Positions 12,301 through 27,300 of a stretch of DNA of 64,000 nt are shown here, piece by piece. Both the position numbers and the translations under genes were made by a program. Under the pieces are notes generated by a model. The model did no database searches and was not told where the DNA came from. It saw nothing but the letters and a program-made list of their open reading frames with translations. The first letter of the stretch is position 1. Every line of letters begins with the position of its first letter. This DNA comes from Parus major (lineage: Eukaryota > Chordata > Aves > Passeriformes > Paridae): the NCBI RefSeq assembly GCF_001522545.3, contig NC_031773.1:37599466-37663465 (forward strand), given 5' to 3'.

Positions 12301-15300
12301 TGATGGTGGCAGAGCCAGAGTGTGTGGAGTGTATTGTGCACTTGCTGGCATGAAGAAGCTGGTCAAGGATAATTAACAGAGTCATCAGTGCCATGAACTT
12401 CTTGGCAGAAGTGAGAGACTGCCTGAAGATTTGCTGAAACCACAGGGAGAACTCAGCTGCAGCAGAGCAGTGAAGCAGCAGAATGAAATAAAATCTTGTT
12501 ACAAATTTATGTAAAGAAACCCAACAGAAATAAGATAGGTTGCATCACTTGCATTTAGGCCCAGTAAAACAGGCTATCACATCCTACAGACACAGAAACA
12601 GAGTAATAAATAATTCATTCACAGCAGGATTGTATGGAAGAGGTAGCAGCAATGTTTAGCTGAGATTGTTCACTTTTAGTTGACAGGGCTGTACTGAAAA
12701 GTTCTTTAAAGTATGTGACAATCGCATTAGGACTCCATTCTCTGTCAACTGATCAGCATAAAAAAATTCTGGCAGTTTAAATTTTGCAGAATGACTGTTC
12801 TGATGAAACGGATATTTTAAAACTTAGACACTGCTAGTGATTTTTTCCCATTGTGACTGTATTATTTCTCCTAATTACTGATTTATTTTAGTTAGAGTAA
12901 GTCCTTATTAATTCCCACTTTCAATATGTTCCTAGGTGTCACCAGAGGAATTTTGTGAGAAGATGTGGATCAACAGTACTAATTTTTGGAATTATGAGTG
13001 TGATGCACTTTCTGCATATGTGGCTTTATGCAACAAGCACAATATCTGCATTAGATGGAGGTCACCTGATTACTGTTGTAAGCAGATAGACATATTCTGT
13101 ACCCTCATGTGGCTTCAGTGATGAGATTTTTTAGTGATTGTTTAGTGATAAGCTTAAAATATATTTCTTCCTATTCTTGCAAGTAACATCTCATTTTATC
13201 ACAGCATTGGTTAATCAGAGTACAAGTTCTTAAGATGAGAATACATCATTTAGACATTAATGGATTTTAATCTCTATTGAATTAGCTGCTTATCTAAAGT
13301 ACTGTTAAAAGTATAAATGTTGCTTTCTGTGCTAACTCACTTGTTATTACTACCTATTTAACCAATAAAATGCTGAAAGAATACTCAATGTCCTTTTTTA
13401 TTCCTTGCAGCATTGAGCTGTCCCGAGGGCAAGGAATACCAGCCTTGTGTGCAGCCCTGTGAAGCCAAGACATGCTTAAATAAATGGTTCTATGAAGATT
13501 CTCCCTGTTCCTATTTAAGGGAAGACTGTGTGTGCAAAAACGGCACTATTCTGCATAGAACAGACTCTGACCTCTGTATACCAGAAGAAAAATGTAGTAA
13601 GTACAGCAGGACAGAGTAGTTTTGCAGTTATGATAATAATTGTTATATTAACAGTTCATGGTAAGAGATAAGCTTAAGTTCTGTGTCAGTCCTTAGTAAA
13701 TATGAATCTGGTAAAGGTCCCTTCAACAGAGCCTACCTTTTTCTCAGTGTACAGCAGTTTGTGCTTTCAGTTAACTTGGCTTTAAGAACCAGTGCTGATG
13801 TACTTCTGTTGGGGGAAAAGTGATGGTCATTCGTCTACAGCTCCCAGCTTCTACTTTCCTCCCTTGAGAACTACGGAAGGAATAACAAGGGCAGATTCTG
13901 TCCCTGGTCCCCACATATTTTCACCCATTTGTTCCTTTGGGGCTTTTAAGGCCATCATCCTTTCTTGGATTCTTTTATCATAATGCTCTTCAACCATATT
14001 ATTTTATGCAATAATTCTATGCAAGTCATAGTTGCTTGCAGGAAATGGGAGCTGTCCGCTCATTAAAGAGTTTTAATGTTTTTGGTTTTTTTTCTTCCAG
14101 CATGTACAGATAATAAAGGACAACCCCGCTCTGCTGGAGAGATCTGGAATGGGTCCATGAGAGGGTGCTGCATGTACAGCTGTTTAGAAAATGGAAGCAT
14201 TATTGCTGTAGAACCTGAATGCAGTGAGGATCCAGCACCAGTCTGTGAAAGAGAAGGGGAAGTTCTACTCCATGTCATTGAAGAGAGAGCTTGCTGTCCA
14301 AAAAAAGTTTGTGGTGTGTACCTCACTTGTTTTCTGTAAAAGAATTATAAAATAAGTGCTTCACATTCACAGGCAGCTGACAAACTTTAGATTCAAGGTA
14401 ACATTTTTTAGAATTAATTTTCAAGTACTTGTGGCTGGTTGGGCCAGAAATTGAGACTTCTATTCTTTGTAAGAATAAATAAAATGATACACTGAAATAA
14501 TTTTTTTCTTAGAAGTCCACCAGTTAAACAAAACTTCAGCTAAAACTTATTTTTTAAGCTCTTGCATAGAATTTAATAATAAATTAATATGTATTCAGTG
14601 ACAGAAGTACCTTGGTATCTGGGGACATCATCAGAGATTGCTTGCTTGTCTTTCTTGCCTTGGTGTGATGAGCAGTATCCTCTGATCTACTGCTGTTTCC
14701 CAGAAGCTGTTTTCTGGGAGCTGATCACTGAATACTAATATTCTGCCTAGCCATGGTTGTTAAGAAAAAGAACAAGCTTATTGCTCCTAAAACATTAAGC
14801 AAAATATACTAATTTCTTCATAATGTCTTCAAGGAAAATGAGAACATATGGTCCAGCAGATATGGTGCTTTTGCTTATTAGATGCCTGTAACCAATGCTG
14901 TATTGTCAATTTGCTCAAGGAATATCAGTGGGACATTATAGCTGGCTTCATGCATAGGGAGCAGAGCAAGTAAATACCAGTTTTAAGAGGGATATAACTG
15001 ATTGCTTGGGCTGAGCTTGAAGGTCTACGTGGTGGTATGGAGTGAACTTCAAGCTGACTTTAGCTGCTCTTGTTTTGTGCATCTCTGTATTATAATATAT
15101 AAATATTATATATAATATAAACAGCCTGAACTATAGGACTTGCACTTGTATCTGTTTAAAGACATCAAAATTGTTTTTTATCCCACAGAATGTAACATGT
15201 CATTGTGTGATGCCATTGCTCCAACATGCAAACCCAATGAAAAATTAGTGGTAGGCTACCACCCCTTGTCCTGCTGTCCACAGTACCGATGTGGTAAGGG

Positions 15301-18300
15301 AAATGCAAAACCACAGCTAGTGGAAAGTTTTCCATACTGATATTATATGTTGAAAGAAAATTTGCATTACAAGTTGTCTTGATTTTTAACAGAATGGGAC
15401 GCTGTAAATAGCACCAATCAATGATGTATTCTTTTTAAACATTCTCCTTTTTTATTTTTTTGTGTTTGTGTTTTGTCTTCCTTCTGATTTACAGTCAGTT
15501 TGGGGTATTTTATTTTACTTAGCATATCTGTTTTATTTATCCTTTTTCATATTGTTTCAATGACTCCTTTTAAAACAGTGCTTGTTTCACATCCTACAGA
15601 GTGTGACCCCTCGGTTTGTTTTAATGCCTCCCAGCCTGACTGCAGAGAAGATCAATTTATTGTTGAAGCAAAACAGGAAGATCCCTGTTGTTTCTCTCAT
15701 CTCTGTGGTAAGAAGCCTCTAATATTTTTATGGGGAACTAAGGAATAGTCAAGTATTTACAAAAACAGACTATAATTCTAAAATAAATAACTCTAGGCAG
15801 GAATTCTTGGGGTGAGATTTTACACAGATCTGGCTGACTGGAGCATAATTATTCTTGGGTTTGGGGATCTTTTCATAAACATAATTCTGAATATCATATT
15901 TGAACTTTGTTTAGCTTTTATACCCATAAAATCCTTAAAAGTTTTATCTTAATTATTATATTACTGAGTAACTAATGCAGTATTGCTTGTTATATAGTCT
16001 TAGATGGAATTCATATGTGCTAACTTTTTAGTATTTAAAATTTTGTATATGTCTGGCTTTTTATTTTTTATTTTTTTATTTTAATTTAGTTTGTGAATCC
16101 TGTATTGAGCCTGTTCCCTTGTGTAATGAAGGGGAAATTCTCACTGTAGACCTTAATACCATACACTACTGTTGTCCTCATTACTACTGTGGTGAGTGTA
16201 ACTGTTGTGAGTTTGATATGGCACCTAATTCAGTAAAAATGACAGTGTGTGGGTGTGCAGGGATTTGTTTAAGTTTGGCAAGTAGGGTGGGCTTCAGGTA
16301 TAAACTGAGGTCCAAATGAAGGTATGAAGGTACCAAATGTGATGTAAAATCAAAGTTCTTGGTATGCCCAGTGTTGGTCTGACAAACCTTATCAGTGGAG
16401 TCTGGAGAGGTTATTTAGTTCACTAGAGAGAATATGGTTATCTTCATTGATCTAAATAACAGTATATTCATGTGGCATTAAATCCTATCCTTGGATTATA
16501 AATTTACAATTTTCATATATTAAACACATTTAATAGAACAGTTTCCATGTTGTTTTACCTCTGTTGTACTATTCATTAATGTTTAGGCAGTTTCTTTGCA
16601 CTTTTAGCTCCTAGGGGAAGGAGTAGACCAAGTGTTTCAAATGCTGCTGGGTTGACTACTATTCAAACAATGAGCAGGCAGAAGAAAAATATTTCCAGTG
16701 TAATTTAGTCCTTTTAATATCCTCATAAAACATATAAATTGTGTTATACATTTTAAAGTAACATCTACAAGTATACCCTCTTAATTTAGATTAACTTTCA
16801 TCCTATTGCAGTTTTTCAGGGTAATTTCAAATAATCAAATTGACTTCCACTAAGTTTGGAGTTTAGTAATTTTTACTTCACTTGTTTCTGTATTTTAGTC
16901 CTTTGCTTTTCTTAGGACCTTCACCCAGGTGAAATTTTCTGCAAAGGCCTTTGGCATTTTTCCCCCCATTTCTGGCATAGAGAAAGTTAGATCTTAGTGC
17001 ATGATCTTCTTCCACAATCCCAGTTAGCCACTTCTGATAAGGGAGGCATTATTTTCTTATTAGCATCATAGCTGGGGAGAAGTTGCTCCCTGTTATCTTC
17101 CAGAAGTGCCCTTTACAGTACATTTCAAGTCCCTGTTTACCAAAGATTATGGCTTTAGTTATCTTTGGTACTAGTTATAATCTTGAGTAATTCTGAAGTA
17201 GGAAGAATATTAAATGATTGATGTTTGATGTTCTCTGAAAATTTAAACATGTTTGAAGGCAACTAAAATCACTTTTGAAAATATTTTTTTAGTTTTTCAT
17301 TCCAAATATAATTGAGATGCTTAAGAAACACAATAACATTTATATAAAATAATTTTATTTTAAAAGTCATTTAAAAGTATTTAAATGTAAGCTGAAAAAC
17401 ATGAAGGAAAGTTGAGTAAATTCTCATATGTCTTTCCCCCTCATTTAGTTTGTGATGAAAATCTTTGTTCTGAGCCTCCTATGATATGCACAGATGACAT
17501 GACACCTGTGAAGGAAAAAGTACTTGGGCAATGTTGTCCAGAATGGCACTGTGGTAATTATTGTTTTACTCCTTAGTCACAATTGCTAACCAAAGCTAAC
17601 AGTTAGCTAATAGATTAACACAGTTTTCTTTGTCTCCTCAGAATGTAGTTGTGAAAATGCCTCTATGCTGACCTGTAAATTGGTAAGTGGTGTCTTTTCA
17701 ATGCTGTTAGTAATGGTGTAGAACTGTCTTACTCCTCCCTTTTACACTCCTTGTTTCTGTTAGTTGTAAAGAGTGAACAGGGACAGGGTGGGATCTCCTT
17801 CCAGCCCCAGCTCAAGTGTGTAATTCCAAGTGTCTGCATAGTGTTGTCAGCCATTCCTTGGAGAAATTTCACTTTGTGTGTTGTAAGGTGGAAAAAGAAA
17901 AAAAGCAACTGTAATTTTGTCCTGTTCAGTGCTGACATGAAACAATATGCTAGTAAGGCTTTCCACATAAATAATTCACATTTAAAAAAGTAGCCAGTGA
18001 GGTATGAGCATTATGATTATATGTATCATCTGAAGAAATGTGTTGTTTTGTTAAACATTTATGTTTTTGATTAAAATGATTTAACACAACTGAATTTAGC
18101 TGATGTGAGAAGTCATAAATATTTTGCTCCTCATGTAGTTTGTCATGACAGGGACTGTGATCTGGAAAATAATTAATAGTGAATGTTCAAACTCCCATTA
18201 ATACTATAGTGACCATTATTTTCCTTATGCAATGCCTGAAGTTTTTTTCCTTATGTGACGACAGCATAACACAAAGTCTACTAAGGAATTTTATATTTAA

Positions 18301-21300
18301 AGAACTTTCACCTATCTTTTGGAAGAAACTTCTTAGGAGGCAATCTTTTGCTAATATATTTATTATTGAAATAACTTTGTATCTCAGGAAAAAATGCTGT
18401 TTATTGACTCTGATGTTCTATGCACTGTTACAGAAAATGAAATACTGTTTTCTGTTTTAAGAGATAAATACACTGAATAACTCTGAATGTTTCTGTTTCT
18501 TGAGTACCTTGCAATTTTTCTCTTTTATGAAACCAGGGCTGGAAGTGATGAAAATAATATTTCACATTTTTAGAGAAAAGTTGTCTGTGTAGCACTACAT
18601 TTAATTGACTTTGAATACTTTTATCTTTCTATACTCAGGGGGAAGTTAAAAAAATAGATAGCAGTGTTTCCAGTGCTTGTGGATGCACTCACTACATTTG
18701 TGGTAACTTTTTCCTATTCCTCATTGTTGTGTTTTAGTTTTTAGCTAAAAGGGTGTGCAAAGCAAGCAGAAATGAAGTAATTGTAATCTTCTCAAATGTA
18801 AATGCTCTTTTATCTTAATTTGATGTGTCTGTCTAGTTATGCAATGCTACTCTCTTTTCTGAATATGGTGTTTTGCCTGCTAAGCCATCCATTTTGTGTC
18901 TATTTTGGCAGAGTGTGGGAGTGTTGTAGAAGTGCCCATGCCTTCAGAGGCAGGTACAGTCTCTCTGGTGAGAGACAAATAGGCAACAGGCTGTGAACAG
19001 TACCTGAGTGTGAGCAGGGCAGCTACTACTACTAGTCAGCTTTCAACACAAAAGAGACATCTCCCACAGAGCACCAGACCTGTTCAGCCAGCACAAGAGG
19101 AGCTAGCCAGTCTTAAGATCAGAGCTCTGCTCCCTTCCCTCGCTCAGCTACCCATGTAGAGCAATTTCAGCTGCACTGTGCATGGGGGTGCTGAGGCAAG
19201 CTGCAGTCCTGGCAGCAGCCCAGGCTAAACTGCCTCCAAGAGCCAAGCACCTTCACTGCCTGGCCAGATTACTGGACCACAGGTATTTGCAGAGTTGTTT
19301 AATTGACAGAAAGGCTACATTTTGTGATGTGCAGAATAGCTGAATGTTAAATATTAGAACACTTTAAAAATAAGAACAACAGACTTTTTTTACTTCCACA
19401 GTAGGAACACTATCAGTTTTAGGTAGTTTTGCATTTTGTAACATTTCCAAAAACTGAATTATCATTCCTCCCATCCTTGTTTGGTAATTAAAACCACAAA
19501 CAAGTCGCATCTAAAAGATAGAATTCTTTTGCAGTGAATATGAATTTGCCTTACTTTTGTCTTACCAGTGGTTCTGTTAATTTGTTTCATGTTTTTTCCC
19601 CCTTCTGGTAACATTTATTTATTTTGGTTTTAGAGAAGGATGATGTGTGCATCTTCCAAGAGGTCACAGTACTGAGCCCTGGACAGTCAGTGATTCACTA
19701 CTTAGATGGAGACCTTTGTTACACTGTACAGTGTTTACAAGAAAAAGATCAGAACACAGGCTACAATGCCATGCATTTCACAATGATGAACTGTTCCCAG
19801 CAATGTGAAGCTGTGAGTATTCCTAAAATACAGGAATTATGCAAATTGTGAGCACAACTGCACAACTAGGATAGAAATCTTAGTGAAGACTTTTGCTAGC
19901 CCTGTTTACTCAGCAAGAACTTGAGAACTTAGCAGTGATTATGTCTATCTTGTGTTTACATGATTATTTTGAGAGGCAGTTTCTAGCAGCCTGTGTAAAA
20001 AAATCTAACTGTCCATCCATCCATCCATCCATCCATCCATCCATCCATCCATCCATCCATCCATCCATCGTTTTCCCTGGTGTTTTTAATTTCAGAAATC
20101 AAAGAATTTCCATATAATGTATGTTTAGAAAGTACTAGTTTGTCTTTTTCCTTTCCTTTCTTTTCAGCACCAAGTATACATTCCTTCCTTCAGTCACCAT
20201 ACTTGTTGTGGTACGTGTCAAAACGTGTCCTGCTCTTTTCAAACAGAGAATGGAACGCTGACTGTGTATGAGGTAGGTGCCTCTGAACCCAGAGAGGAAC
20301 TAACTGTAATGATACAATAGACCGGAGTCTGACAGGCATTTCTTTGTTAACTCATGCTGTAATTCTTGTTTCATACCTCCTTTCTGCTGGTTACACGCTT
20401 AAGAGTCTATTTATGGTGTCTGATTGGAAAGCAGTGTGTTTATCTAAGGGCCTGCCATTTCACATACATAAATATCTTTCTTATTGCTTGTAATATTTTT
20501 TGCAAAGATATGCAAATGTCATCATTTACTTAAGGCTGGATATGCTCTAAATGCTGAACAGGGTTCAAACCCTAAATTATATACTGTGATTTAGATGTGT
20601 TGAGAGCTTCTGAGCCTACATCAGGATTTCTATGTCCCCCTCTTCTCAGGGCCACTCTTCATGCTGGTTACTACAGAAAAGAAAAGTGCAAATTGAAGCT
20701 CTGGGGTTCAGGATCTTGATAGTGTGTTCCAGCATCCACATACACAGAAATTTAGATGTGGCCATGATTTGGTTCATACTTCCAAATTATTTTAGAGCAA
20801 AGGAAACTATTGAACTGGCAGAGTCCTTTCATTCTGCAGTAGGACAGCCATGCTCAGCAGCACACTGGAGAGAAGAGCCATGGCTGCAGGGAGGAATAGC
20901 CTCTGATAGCTAGAGGATGGTCTTTCCCTTTTACCACCTACGGGTGGTCTGCAGCACACTTTCTGCTCCAGTAGATGCTACAGTATGAGGGCACTACTTT
21001 TGTAGACATTTCAGGTTGGAGATAAAGGTGAAGTGTTTTGGCTTTCCTAACAATGGCTTTGTTTTATATATTCAGGAAGGAAGCACCTGGACCTCCAACT
21101 GTACCAACTACAAATGTGTAAAGACTGCTGCAGGGGCTATTGTCCTGGGGTCAAGTGTTGTCTGTCCCCCGTTCAATGACACTGAGTGTACAAAGGTTTG
21201 TACTTTGGGTAAGGTAAGTGACAATAACTGCTCTGGATTTTGGCTTACACTCCACAGTGCAGGCAAACTTTATTCACTTTCTTTAAATTAAGAAAGAGGT

Positions 21301-24300
21301 AAGTAAAAACCTGTAAATGAGCAATTTGCAGTCATTTCCTATGCTCCTGGTTTTTTTAACTGACAAAATATCTGTGAGGAGTGTAAAAGTTTGGCTTGGG
21401 TCTTATTGATGACTGCTTTTAGACTATTGTGGAATTGGAATCATGCTTGACATATCACTATATAAAGTGCTAATCACTATGTCTTACTTTAGTTTGGAAT
21501 AATACTTTGCCAAGTTCATAGAACACACACAATAAATAGATCAAGAAATCCAAAAATACTCCATATAAAAGTCAGTTATATTAAAAATTCCTTAAGTTGT
21601 GGAAAGATTAGGGAGATGACAGAGTAAATTGTTATAAATGTAAATGTTATAAACTTTATTATCTCTTAAATTAAAATTTGCGTAACATAACAAAAAATGT
21701 CCCAGGTATCTACCTACCTCATGTATTTAAAAATATAAAAATAGCATATCCATATAAACTGCTTTGAAGAACATGTATTCTTCACAAAGACTGCGTATTT
21801 GTTTACAGTTTAAATTCTCATTTAATAATTCTCTAACTTTGTAATACGTGGAAAATTTTTCGCTTACAGTGCATCCTATATTTTATATGAGCTACAAATA
21901 ATAATAAATATTTATGTAGAGAGGGTAAGTACCATTGCTGCCTTGACTACAGATTATACATTTAGTACCAGTCCTACTTACCCCTTCCATTTGTTTGAAA
22001 AAGTTCCTATTTCTTCCAGTCCTGAGGAAGATATTCTATTTAAAAATAATGCCTGTACTACTTTGAGGTAATGCTTGAGTTTCTTCCTTGGAACCATTTT
22101 GACACCATCTATTAGCTTAAGATTTTAAAGAATGGAGCCCTAAAATTAACTTTCTGAATCTGTCCGACCTGTTTTTGAGAGATGCTGAGCATAGGCTTGA
22201 ACAGAAGCTGAGAAGAAAGCTTTTCTCACAGGCAGTTCAGGATAATTCAGGAATATCTGAGTTTAAGTGCTCTTTTGAGAAGTTCTTGAACAGCTTATTC
22301 AACGTAATGAGGTAAAAAATATATTCTTGCATGAAAAGATAGAAGCTGAAAAATTTCTGTCTTTTGTCTGTTGTCATCCTAAGAGTTCTATTTATGTTCT
22401 GTAGTCTGCTTTATATGCAGATCTGGGCTACTCACATGAATTTTTTGAAACTATCCTAATAAATCTCTTTGGTGGGGAAATAGAGGGTAGTAGATTATAT
22501 AAAATACATGTTTATAGAAACTAAGTGACTTCTTCAAAGGAAACTACATCAGATGTCAACTGAACACGACTGAGCTTGCCATCAGTGATGAGTTCATTTT
22601 CACTTTCAAAAGCTCTAAATAATTTGTGAAACAATCCTTCAGCTGGCATCTGTTTAATTCTGTTGATTTCAGTGGCACTACTTTTTATTAGTTAGACATT
22701 TTTAAAATGTGGAATGTCATGAGATACAATTTCCCCTTACATTTGGCCCAGACTTTTTTGCTATATTCTTCTTTTATTTTCCTAGAATGGAGGAATTGTG
22801 CAGACGTATAATGATGGCTGCTGCAAGACCTGTAAGTGATGAAGGCTGCAATATGTGCTAGTTTGGCTTTGGTTTTGGAGGGCTTATTTTTTTAACCTCA
22901 GTTGCTGGGACATAAAGAGGGAAAAAGCATGCAGTTCCCCCTAAAAATCAGATAAAATTGTTGTAGTTACCTAACTACTCATATTAAAATGTCTTGCTTC
23001 ATTTGGCTGCTGACTTGGTGATTTTTAACATTATAATTCTGGAGTATAACCAAATCTCTCCAAGTATGGAAGATTAAAACTGTCTCAATTAAAACGTTCT
23101 CTTTATCATTAAGTTGGCTCTCAAATAGCACCTTCTGATCTTCTTCTTAAAAGACAAGAATTTTTCCTCTTAAAAACGATTCCTGATTCAATGACATTTT
23201 GCAATACATCTTCAAACGTAGCAATTTATTCTGTATCCCTAATATGTATTTTCTAGGTCCAAAATACTGGAATGTTTTTTTGTAAATCCTAAATGAGGAA
23301 AAATTAGAGTAAAACAGATGATTGCAATGCTTATATAAAATCAGCCTTTTAATATCTGGTGATACATTCACATTTTCTGTGTGTAACTTTAAAACATGAT
23401 TAAATGTGACTCAAGCTGACATGAAGGTTTCATAATTTATGCAATTTTAAAAATAGATTGAGAACAAACTGGTTTTCTCTGCAGTTTGGATTAGAGAAAA
23501 ATTTTATTTTCTACTTACATAATTATGTGTACATATATATATAAAACACTCTTTTATAAAACTAATTTTTTAGATTGTGTAGAGCAAGGACATGTTCACA
23601 TTACAGAAAATCTTAACCCTCCTTTTTGGCCTCTTTTGTGTTCAACGTTAGAGTAAAAGTAAATCAGTCTTTGGAATTTCTGTATACAAATCTTTGCTTC
23701 ATATTACTGATTTGGAAGTTGCACACTTATAACCATATATTGCACAGTTATTATATAAAACTGAAGTGCAATGTATTGAATATAATTTGGAGAAATAAGG
23801 GGAAGTAGTGATATTTATAAAATGCAGAACTATACCAAATTTCCAAGCTATGTGAGTCTTAGAAAGGAAACTGCAAATATTATTGTTCCATTGTAATGAA
23901 AATATGGAAAATGAAAGGTAGTTCTATACAACACAGTGTTTTTTTTTATTGAGAATCACATTAGAGAAGTAATACACCAGAATTGTACTGAAATCTTACT
24001 AATCAATAATCTTTCACGAGATTAAAAAAAAAAAAAATCTGCCCCATCAACTACCCCCCCAAAAAAATCAATTAGGTTGGCATTATTTAGAAAATTAGCC
24101 TTAAAAATTATTGACTGCTGGTTCTCTGTTGGCCAGGAAGATTTATATCTTTGGCCATATTCTGTGGCCTCAGGAAAGGCATTGTTATACTTCAGAAATA
24201 CTTGCTAATGTGTCTGCTAAAACCCCCAGATATCATTCATATTATTATATTTTTTTTTGTTTGTTTGTTTGTTTTATTTTTAACTAAAAGCATGTGCCCT

Positions 24301-27300
24301 GTGGTGAAGCAGTTGAGTACTTATAAATAGAGCTTGCAACACATTGGGATTTTAATGGGAACAAATAACTTTTCTGAAAGAGTTTGATTTAATGCATGCA
24401 AAGTGAGTGCATATATTTAATTCTTACCTTGCCATAGACAGACTAATTCCAAAAGTTTGGTTTAAAAGGGTTTAAAAGTAAGCATTCCAGTTTGGTGTTA
24501 ACCAGGAGGATAATAAAGTATAGGCCATCTTTAGTGAGACTTGAAGCAGCTGCAGAGTTTCTAAATTGCAGAAGACTAACAGGAAAGCTCACCCTCTTTT
24601 GCTAAAAGAAAAATTGCAGTTGGCAGTGTAAGAATTAATGAAGTGTCATTTATACAGAAATGTTTTTATTTCATGAGAATCTTCTATTCCTAATGATTCT
24701 GCCAGGTTCTGGATTGGGTCTATTACCCTTTGCCATTAGTCCAGTAGTGCCTACTGATAGTATTAATTGTGAACAAGGTATTATTTTTAATAATGTATTT
24801 TCTTTTTTTCCTTGAAAATAATATAAGCACTGCTTGATGTATGTGTCATTGCTGTCATCATCATTGGATGTTACCATGCAGTTAATGGCTCTGGGCCTGA
24901 TACTGAGAGATGCTGATCCTCTGCTGGCTCCAAAATCTGGTTTTCTAAAGCCTGGTTGAGATTCACTGCTCAGCACCTGTCAGAATTAGGTTCATCCATT
25001 TCTGGTATATGTTGTTGATGGTTATTCCTGCTGCTCATTGTTGAAATTGGTTTTATCACATGAACTTGCTGTACAGGGTAGATTTAATAAGAAATGTTAC
25101 TTAAAAAAATTCATAATTCTCAATACTGTTACCAAGAGATCCTAAATCTGATGCCATATCTCTAAATTTAATGATGGAAATACTTTTGTCTTAAAATAGA
25201 GCAAGAGCGTGTGTTGCAGTCTGATCTCACCTTTGCAGATATGGATTTATGCTGTGTTTTTTCTTTGTCACAAATAATATGTTTTACAAAGTTATGAAAA
25301 TACTGAGGGCAGGAGCAGGGAGGGGGATGCAGCACATACAATTACAAATTACAACCCCATGGCAGTATATACTTTTTATACCAGAAATATCAGAATGTTA
25401 CAGAACTGTTGCAGTACACATAATTCTTTGCTCTTTAGGATAGGTGAGTCACAGAAACTCCTTCCCCAAATAAGGAATGAGTAAACAAAGCACATATGAT
25501 ACTGAAATGTAGATCTTCACAGTTCAAGGTTGGAGAAAGGAAAATGAAGCAGCAGAGCTTCCATAAGACATCCGCACTTTATAGGCTAAAATGTTAGCTA
25601 TTCATCTGTGTATGACTTGCAGCAGTACAAAGACTGTCCTGTCTGTACATACTCAAGCTGGCAAACATTTTCAGATTGAAACATCACAGAAATTAAGCAT
25701 TTCTGAAGAAGGAAGAGTGAGATAACAGCTTCACTCATACAGTGATCTGCAAATTCAGTAATAGAATTTAGTTTGATTCTTCTGATTGCACAGGTTAAAA
25801 TCTAGCTGTATTCTGCAGCCAACCTAATTTTTCAGTACTTAATGGAGCTGTGGTTGCAAAATATCTTGGTTACTCAGAGATCATTTATCTTATAAAAGTG
25901 CCCTCAAGCCTCTGGGGAGCAGAAGAGTTGTTTTCCTGTACACCCAACCTTGAAGGAAGGTCAAGAAACTGCTGAATAGTTCTTATTATTTTATGTGCTG
26001 TATGTCCAGAATGGTTACACAGCAAAACTAAAAGATCATTTTGATGACCAGTGGATCAGGAGATCTAAATAACAGATAGTAATAATGGTCTGATACATAG
26101 TGAAGCATGAAAAATTGTTTAATTGTTTCAGTATTATATTATGACTTTAATTATGTTTAAAAAATGGCTTTCAACTGTACATCTTTATTTTACAAATAAG
26201 AAAAACTCCAAACCCTCCTATCAATAGCTCCAAGGCTGAACATAAAAATTCAGTATTTCCCTCATCCTAGATCTGTATGCTGACTGCATGTGCTACATGC
26301 TTCAGATCTGGTGATAAAAAGTGCACCATATGTACCAAATAAATGCATGTCTCTTTTTTAAGACTTCCTTGAAGGACATATTTCTCAAAAATATATTGAA
26401 ATACAATAATTATATTTCATTTTTAATCATGCAAAATAGAATGAAGATTGTAATCACATTCACACCTTCACCTTCTCAAATGCTAAGTTCTGAAAATTTT
26501 ATAAAAGGCAGGATCAAAATCCTTTTTGCATTTGAAATTCCCAATAAAACAAAATTAATTCTAATACTATTCAAAATTACTGAATACATTTTTTCTAATT
26601 GTTTATATTTCTCTTGCCATATGTGCAATTTAAAAACATATTCATCGTTTAATATTTTAAAAAAAATGTATAGCTTATTTGGAGCATTTGATGCTCATAT
26701 GTACCAGCCAAAAATAGGTAATACTGCACAGGAACTGTATATTAATATGTTAGATTTAAAAAGAAAATTATGGAAGTAATAGTTTCCATGTGTACATTAA
26801 TGAAAATGAAGTATAACTATTTAAATTATGTTAATATTTTTATTTTTTAAAGAAGCAAATACATTACAGAAGATGTATTGATTCAGTATGCTTTTTTTGT
26901 ATTTTATCAGGCAAAAAGGAAGAAAGGATTTGCCAGAAAATGACAATCAGGACAACCATAAGAAAAAATGACTGTATAAGTCAAAGCCCGGTAAGCATAA
27001 AATTTCAATGCTGGGCCTATGGCATGTGAAGCCAAGCAAACTCCCTTTCCTCTCCAGCTCCCCCACTGGCACTCTTTTTCCATCAGGTGATTTTGGCCCA
27101 TCAAATGCTATCTGCTGTGACTGGCTGGGAACTACCAATGTCTTCTTGGCTGGGGTACTGCTAACAAACTTTGGAGAGGGCTGAGCATGATTGCATTTGA
27201 TTAATTAATAAATGTGATTACTAGTGCGTAGGATGAAGTCTTATTTTTACTTCTGTCAAATCTCAGGAAATTTCAAAGTTATCTTTTAGCTTAATTTGTA

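Larger units (their letters stand above)
13078..17448 (+). other. OTOGL: OTOGL introns among the TIL, VWC and small Cys-module exons
   Basis: Introns at 13078-13410, 13597-14100, 14314-15188, 15294-15599, 15708-16089 and 16192-17448. No repeat family or extra exon recognised. Confidence 0.75.
17683..22785 (+). other. OTOGL: OTOGL introns of the C-terminal Cys-rich region
   Basis: Introns at 17683-18638, 18703-19633, 19813-20167, 20273-21075 and 21214-22785. The 18880-19280 part is locally GC-rich and may be an old repeat. A CCAT microsatellite lies at 20013-20069. Confidence 0.7.

Noticed and set aside
12240..12500. Possible processed retrocopy ending near an AATAAA
   Set aside because: I could not match any frame to a known protein and saw no clear poly-A tail or target duplication.
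18880..19280. GC-richer patch, considered as a CR1 or other interspersed repeat
   Set aside because: No diagnostic terminal repeat or reverse-transcriptase frame seen; cannot be assigned by eye.
26321..26779. 152-codon plus-strand open frame
   Set aside because: Lies inside the 4.1-kb OTOGL intron, is rich in Lys/Asn/Ile/Phe as expected for AT-rich DNA, and shows no domain or splice logic.
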